Source: J089 sp964549745
GTDB lineage: Bacteria; Fidelibacterota; Marinisomatia; Marinisomatales; J089
Direction of reading: 5' to 3'
DNA length: 7,920 nt
NCBI GenBank assembly: GCA_964549745.1
Contig: CAZJWP010000106.1
Coordinates: forward strand, 1-7,920
Below, piece after piece: positions 4,170 to 7,920 of the stretch. The notes under the pieces are model-generated. The model did not search any database and was not told the DNA's origin. It saw nothing but the letters and a program-made list of their open reading frames with translations. Position 1 is the stretch's first letter; every line of letters begins with the position of its first letter. Made by a program: the position numbers and the translations under genes.

Positions 4170-6377
4170 ATGAAAAAGTTAACATTAAGTTTGGTGATTT
4201 CTGTTGTGCTGATCGGCGCCGGGTTTGGACAGGTGACGATCACGAATACGGATACCTATTACACGGCTGATCAGATGTTGTTGGCCAATGAAATTAATGA
4301 GAGTGGCGAACCATTTGCCGAGGCATTGGGATATAATCTGGATGATTTGGATCCGTTTGTGTTGAATCAGCCGGATTCGATTGCCTATACCCTTGGTATT
4401 GAAAATTATGAGTACTCGCGCTATCAACTGGGAACGATAATTTCGCGATCGGGAATGGGGTTGCACATGATGTGGGCGCCGGTGATCAGCCAAATGGCTG
4501 CGATGGAACCGGATTCTAACTTCGATGGAATGTACACCCCGGCAAGTAATGGATTTAATGAGGATGATGAACTCATGAAAAACATTATGCATTTTTCCAT
4601 GCTGGCGAATCATGCGCCTCCCGGGAATCCCTGGCCGCAGTTTGCTGAATTCACCAGCGGCGACCCCCATCTGCCGCAGGCGATTGATGCGCAAAATTTC
4701 GCCTGGAACGATTTCTCAACCCTTCGCTGGGATCGCAGTCTAATGGATAAAACGCTGAATTTGGCTGCCATGGGGCAAACGCTGATGAAGCAATATCTCT
4801 GGGCGCAGGATATGCTGAGCGCCTATCATGATTCGCTCGACAATCCGGTTGAGCCCGCCGCTAATGTCAGTCCTGATTCCGCCTCCAATCCTTATTTCGA
4901 TCCTGCCAATAATATTTACTTTGGCGGTGATGCTCTGGATGGATTTATTGGGCAGGTGTTAACGGCCGAGTCAATCAACAAAGTAAAATTTGCCGTTTCA
5001 TCGCTTGCCTTCGACGGAAGTGATCTGGGGATGGTTGATCCGGCGACGTATGATCCGGCCAGCGGGATTCGGTATTTTCCACACAAAATTGAAGTTACGG
5101 AAGAACAGGTGCATTCTGCCTTACCTCCGAAATACTCTACGCTGGCAGTCACTGATGCGAGTAGTCATCTATGGGATCAGTTGTCGTTCCTCTGGGGAAC
5201 GCTCAGTTTTACCGATATGATGAATCCTGATCAGTCGGGCGAACCGAAGTATCTTGTCTATCATCAGGTATTTGACGGTGATCCGTTTCCGGCGGCAATG
5301 TCGCAGACCGGCAGCGCGGGTCCGTTTGATTTGATGAAAGGAACCAGCAAAGTACTGTTCCTGAACATCATGCAAATGCACTTTCGCAGCGCAGACGGCA
5401 CTTTTGTTGATACAGCGTCGCTTGGTTCGGATGGATCGGTCCAAACAGGAAATCAGATATCCTCAGTGAACGCAGGCTATGCGCTGTTGATGTTGCGCAA
5501 TTTTCAGGAGCAATTTACCGGAACGCCTTTGGAAAGTATGGCCCATGATGCCCTCGTCGCCCAGGCGGATTTCCTGGTAAATCAACTTTCCGGCGGCGGT
5601 GGCCGGTTTTACAATGGTTATACTTTTGACAATGGCGCTGATACAAGCCCAACCCTCGTGGAATCACAGGCAGCAGCAGTTCACGGGTTATATGCGGCGT
5701 TTCAGGCGACGGCAGACAGCACCTATTTGCAGGCCGCGAATGCGGGATATGGGTATTTAATCGACAATTATTACGTGCCATCCCAAACGGCATTTCGGAC
5801 TGAATTGGGCAATGATCTTGCTACCTACACACCAAAGAAAGTGGCGATTCTTTCCGGGGCCATGCGTGAAGCTGCTTTGACCGGCGGGTATCCGGATGCT
5901 CCCGTGAAATATGTCCGGTTCTTTAATAAGGTGGCGAACGTCATGCAACTGTCCGAGGGCGCGAATACGGGAGAAAGCGGTAATGATTCGGATAATGACG
6001 GCATCCCCTTTATCCCGGAACAACCGCAAAATCTGCCGCCGGTTTTTGCCACAGAAGCAACGCTCGATCTGGCGTCTACCGTCGGGATTGATCAGAACCC
6101 GGTTCAGGTAATCAATGCGTTTACACTGGCACAAAACTATCCGAACCCATTTAACCCGGAAACAGCCATTACCTTCACTATTCAGAAGCCCGGATTTTAC
6201 CAGCTGGATCTCTACAATGTGCTCGGACAAAAAGTCAGAACGCTGGTGAGCAGCAGGCTGAATCCCCAGCAGTATTCTGTTCGACTCAACGCTTCCGGAT
6301 TATCCAGCGGCGTCTATTACTATCAACTTACCGGCGAAGGTAACTCGGCTACGAAAAAACTGCTCTTGCTGAAATAA
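4170..6377 (+). CDS. Large exported protein of unknown function with T9SS-type C-terminal sorting domain
   Basis: The protein has 735 residues. An N-terminal signal peptide (MKKLTLSLVISVVLIGAGFG, cleavage near residue 20) is followed by a long, mostly acidic and aromatic body that I cannot place in a known family. The body includes HFSMLANHAPPGNPWPQFAEF (about 140-160). The part at about 450-540 (ALVAQADFLVNQL..GGGRFYNGYTF...VESQAAAVHGLYAAF...YLQAANAGYGYLID) has the rhythm of an alpha/alpha-toroid, as in glycan-active or YyaL-like domains, but no catalytic pair is obvious. DSDNDGI (606-612) looks like a calcium-binding loop. Residues 655-735 are a type A sorting domain: QNYPNPFNP, LYNVLGQKVRTL, ASGLSSGVYYYQL, KKLLLLK. 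In FCB bacteria this tail directs proteins through type IX secretion to the cell surface. An excellent GGAGG site precedes the start. No T9SS genes are in the window. Confidence 0.88.
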   Translation: MKKLTLSLVISVVLIGAGFGQVTITNTDTYYTADQMLLANEINESGEPFAEALGYNLDDLDPFVLNQPDSIAYTLGIENYEYSRYQLGTIISRSGMGLHMMWAPVISQMAAMEPDSNFDGMYTPASNGFNEDDELMKNIMHFSMLANHAPPGNPWPQFAEFTSGDPHLPQAIDAQNFAWNDFSTLRWDRSLMDKTLNLAAMGQTLMKQYLWAQDMLSAYHDSLDNPVEPAANVSPDSASNPYFDPANNIYFGGDALDGFIGQVLTAESINKVKFAVSSLAFDGSDLGMVDPATYDPASGIRYFPHKIEVTEEQVHSALPPKYSTLAVTDASSHLWDQLSFLWGTLSFTDMMNPDQSGEPKYLVYHQVFDGDPFPAAMSQTGSAGPFDLMKGTSKVLFLNIMQMHFRSADGTFVDTASLGSDGSVQTGNQISSVNAGYALLMLRNFQEQFTGTPLESMAHDALVAQADFLVNQLSGGGGRFYNGYTFDNGADTSPTLVESQAAAVHGLYAAFQATADSTYLQAANAGYGYLIDNYYVPSQTAFRTELGNDLATYTPKKVAILSGAMREAALTGGYPDAPVKYVRFFNKVANVMQLSEGANTGESGNDSDNDGIPFIPEQPQNLPPVFATEATLDLASTVGIDQNPVQVINAFTLAQNYPNPFNPETAITFTIQKPGFYQLDLYNVLGQKVRTLVSSRLNPQQYSVRLNASGLSSGVYYYQLTGEGNSATKKLLLLK

Positions 6378-6404
6378 AATACAGTCCCCGTATACCCCAT
6401 GGAC

Positions 6405-6442
6405 ACGCCCTTTTGCCGGAGATTCTTACAGCGAAAGGGCGT
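6405..6442 (+). terminator. Hairpin terminator candidate after the exported protein gene
   Basis: A 12-base-pair stem pairs 6405-6416 (ACGCCCTTTTGC) with 6431-6442 (GCGAAAGGGCGT), with one T-G wobble and a 14-base loop. It starts 28 bases after the stop codon. The bases after it (TCCTCACTTT) are pyrimidine-rich but are not a clean T-run, so efficiency as an intrinsic terminator is uncertain. It is the strongest hairpin noticed outside the coding regions and separates the exported-protein gene from the oxidoreductase. Confidence 0.55.
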
Positions 6443-6537
6443 TCCTCACTTTGGTAAAATTTTTGCCGTACCAATACAACAACACTTTTACATCCATTGG
6501 AATTTGTAATTTGTGATGAACAGAAAGGAAAAGATGT

Positions 6538-7887
6538 ATGCAAACCGCATTTGATGTAATCGTCCTGGGCACCGGAAGTGCCGGGAGTACCGTCGCCCAC
6601 ACCTGTCGAAAAGCAGGAATGTCCGTTGCCATCGTGGATCCAGAACCCTTTGGGGGTACCTGTGCCTTGCGGGGTTGTGTCCCCAAAAAGGTCTATACCG
6701 CTGCCGCCGAAGCTGTGGACTGGGCCTATCGTCTTGACGGAAAGGGTGTTGATAAAAAGAATCTCAGGCTGAACTGGAAGGATTTGCAAACTTTCAAACA
6801 AACCTTCACGGAGCCCTTTCCTGATAACCGGGAGCGGGGATATTTAAAGGCCGGAATCAAACCCTATCATGGTCAGGCGGAATTTGTGGATGAACATTCG
6901 ATTCGTGTGGGGGAAAACCGGCTGAGGGGCGAACATATTGTCATCGCCACCGGCGCGAAACCGCGATCTCTGGGAATTCCGGGAGAAAATTATTTAACCG
7001 GCAGCACGCAATTTCTTGATCTGGAGACACTGCCAAAAGAGATCGTGTTTATCGGCGCCGGATTTATTTCCATGGAATTTGCCCATGTGGCGGTTAGAGC
7101 CGGAGCCAATGTGCGCGTGATTCACCGGGGGGAACGTCCCTTAAAACCGTTTGACCCGGATTTGGTGGATATCCTCACAGAAGCTTCCGAAAAAGAGGGG
7201 ATTCAGTTTGAATTTCATACCGAACTTGTGCGTGTGGAACCTGCGGATGATGGCTACCTTGTTCGAGCCAACCACGATGGCGAAGAACTTACCTTCAAAG
7301 CGGATATGGTTGTACACGGCGCCGGTCGTGTGGCCAACATTGAAAATATGAATCTGGAAAAAGCGAAGGTTCAGTACGGACCCCGGGGCGTCACCGTCAA
7401 TAAGTATTTACAAAGCACAAGCCAACCCCATATCTATACCGGCGGTGATGCCGCGGATAGCGGTCCGCCCTTAACACCGGTCGCCAGTCTCGATGGAAAA
7501 GTTATCGCACAGAATATTTTGAACGGACCCTCGCGAATCCCTGATTATTCAGTCGTTCCCAGTGTGGTCTTTAGTGAACCGCACCTGACCAGTGTGGGAC
7601 TGAGTGAAAAATCCGCCCGGGAACAGGGACTGGATTTTCGGGTGAATTTTTCAAAGACAGGGGAATGGGTGACTTCCCGGCGGATTAATCAACCGTATTC
7701 GGGGTTCAAGATTCTTATCGATAATCGGACAGACCGGATTCTGGGCGCTCATTTACTGGGTCCGAACGCCGGGGAAGTCATTAACATTTTCGCCCTGGCG
7801 ATGAAAGGCAATCTCCCGGCGTCAACCCTGAAGGAAATGATATATGCCTATCCCACCAGCGCGTCTGACATTGTCTATATGATATAG
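6538..7887 (+). CDS. FAD-dependent pyridine nucleotide-disulfide oxidoreductase lacking the C-terminal His-Glu dyad
   Basis: The 449-residue protein has the full fold of the glutathione reductase/dihydrolipoamide dehydrogenase family. The FAD-binding loop GTGSAG is at 11-16. The redox-active disulfide GGTCALRGCVPKK has Cys42 and Cys47, the class I C-x4-C. The NAD(P)-binding loop GAGFIS is at 173-178, the second FAD motif TGGDAAD at 301-307, and the dimerisation domain from about 330. After the second strand of the nucleotide domain the sequence reads VIHRGERPL. An arginine there, rather than an acidic residue, suggests NADPH. The catalytic HPTxxE of glutathione reductase is replaced by YPTSAS (Tyr438, Ser443), so the usual acid-base His and its Glu partner are missing. 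Related 'YPT..SDI.YM' tails occur in uncharacterised class I flavoproteins. The ATG at 6538 has AAAGGA 8 bases upstream. The substrate is unknown and could be a small thiol, a disulfide or a metal. Mercuric reductase is unlikely because no terminal Cys pair is present. Confidence 0.9.
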   Translation: MQTAFDVIVLGTGSAGSTVAHTCRKAGMSVAIVDPEPFGGTCALRGCVPKKVYTAAAEAVDWAYRLDGKGVDKKNLRLNWKDLQTFKQTFTEPFPDNRERGYLKAGIKPYHGQAEFVDEHSIRVGENRLRGEHIVIATGAKPRSLGIPGENYLTGSTQFLDLETLPKEIVFIGAGFISMEFAHVAVRAGANVRVIHRGERPLKPFDPDLVDILTEASEKEGIQFEFHTELVRVEPADDGYLVRANHDGEELTFKADMVVHGAGRVANIENMNLEKAKVQYGPRGVTVNKYLQSTSQPHIYTGGDAADSGPPLTPVASLDGKVIAQNILNGPSRIPDYSVVPSVVFSEPHLTSVGLSEKSAREQGLDFRVNFSKTGEWVTSRRINQPYSGFKILIDNRTDRILGAHLLGPNAGEVINIFALAMKGNLPASTLKEMIYAYPTSASDIVYMI

Positions 7888-7920
7888 AATATTCCTGTCG
7901 AAAGCCGGTCTTAACCTCCC

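Noticed and set aside
4185..4694. 169-residue minus-strand open frame inside the exported-protein gene
   Set aside because: It is rich in Arg, His and Ile as expected of an antisense shadow, has no domain signal, and lies wholly within a well-supported gene.
5757..6230. 157-residue minus-strand open frame inside the exported-protein gene
   Set aside because: It is an antisense shadow with no recognisable motif. It covers the sorting domain, whose sense reading is unmistakable.
6349..6801. 150-residue minus-strand open frame across the terminator and the oxidoreductase start
   Set aside because: It runs opposite the FAD-binding and CxxxxC codons and through the hairpin terminator candidate, and its translation has no family-like pattern.

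Overview
The window looks like chromosomal DNA from a bacterium of the FCB superphylum (Calditrichota, Marinimicrobia or KSB1-like lineages are the best guesses). The main evidence is the secreted protein at 4170-6377. Its C-terminal tail carries the 'QNYPNPFNP...' motif and ends '...SSGVYYYQL...KKLLLLK', the type A sorting domain common in those groups. Base composition looks moderate and even, and nothing seen suggests a mobile element, phage, CRISPR array, rRNA or tRNA.

Layout. (1) 1-211, minus strand: an edge-cut small membrane protein resembling the nitrate/nitrite transporter NrtS. (2) 212-556: a divergent intergenic region with a Crp/FNR-type palindrome and an inverted repeat. (3) 557-1525, plus strand: a GrdB-like selenoprotein. 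Its reading frame is broken by one in-frame TGA (1250-1252), which sits exactly at the family's U-x-x-C site and is followed at the canonical distance by a SECIS-like stem-loop (1257-1287). An ordinary gene caller would report two separate ORFs. (4) 1647-2610: an ECF sigma factor of the TIGR02943 type and a small zinc-finger anti-sigma factor 16 bases downstream. (5) 2858-4121: an exported DUF302 protein and a polytopic membrane protein. (6) 4170-6377: a 735-residue exported protein of unknown function with a T9SS-type tail, followed by a hairpin terminator candidate (6405-6442). (7) 6538-7887: an FAD-dependent disulfide reductase that keeps its CxxxxC but has lost the C-terminal His-Glu dyad.

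How the genes may work together. All genes from 557 onward run in the same direction. An ECF-like promoter (TGTAA, 17 bases, CGTCTAA) lies in front of the DUF302 gene. The simplest reading is that the sigma/anti-sigma pair controls an envelope module of exported DUF302 protein, membrane protein and surface protein. The selenoprotein, the thiol oxidoreductase and the NrtS-like gene suggest a redox or nitrogen-oxide theme, but this is inference. No biochemical pathway can be assigned firmly from this window. The most valuable observation is the recoded selenoprotein.
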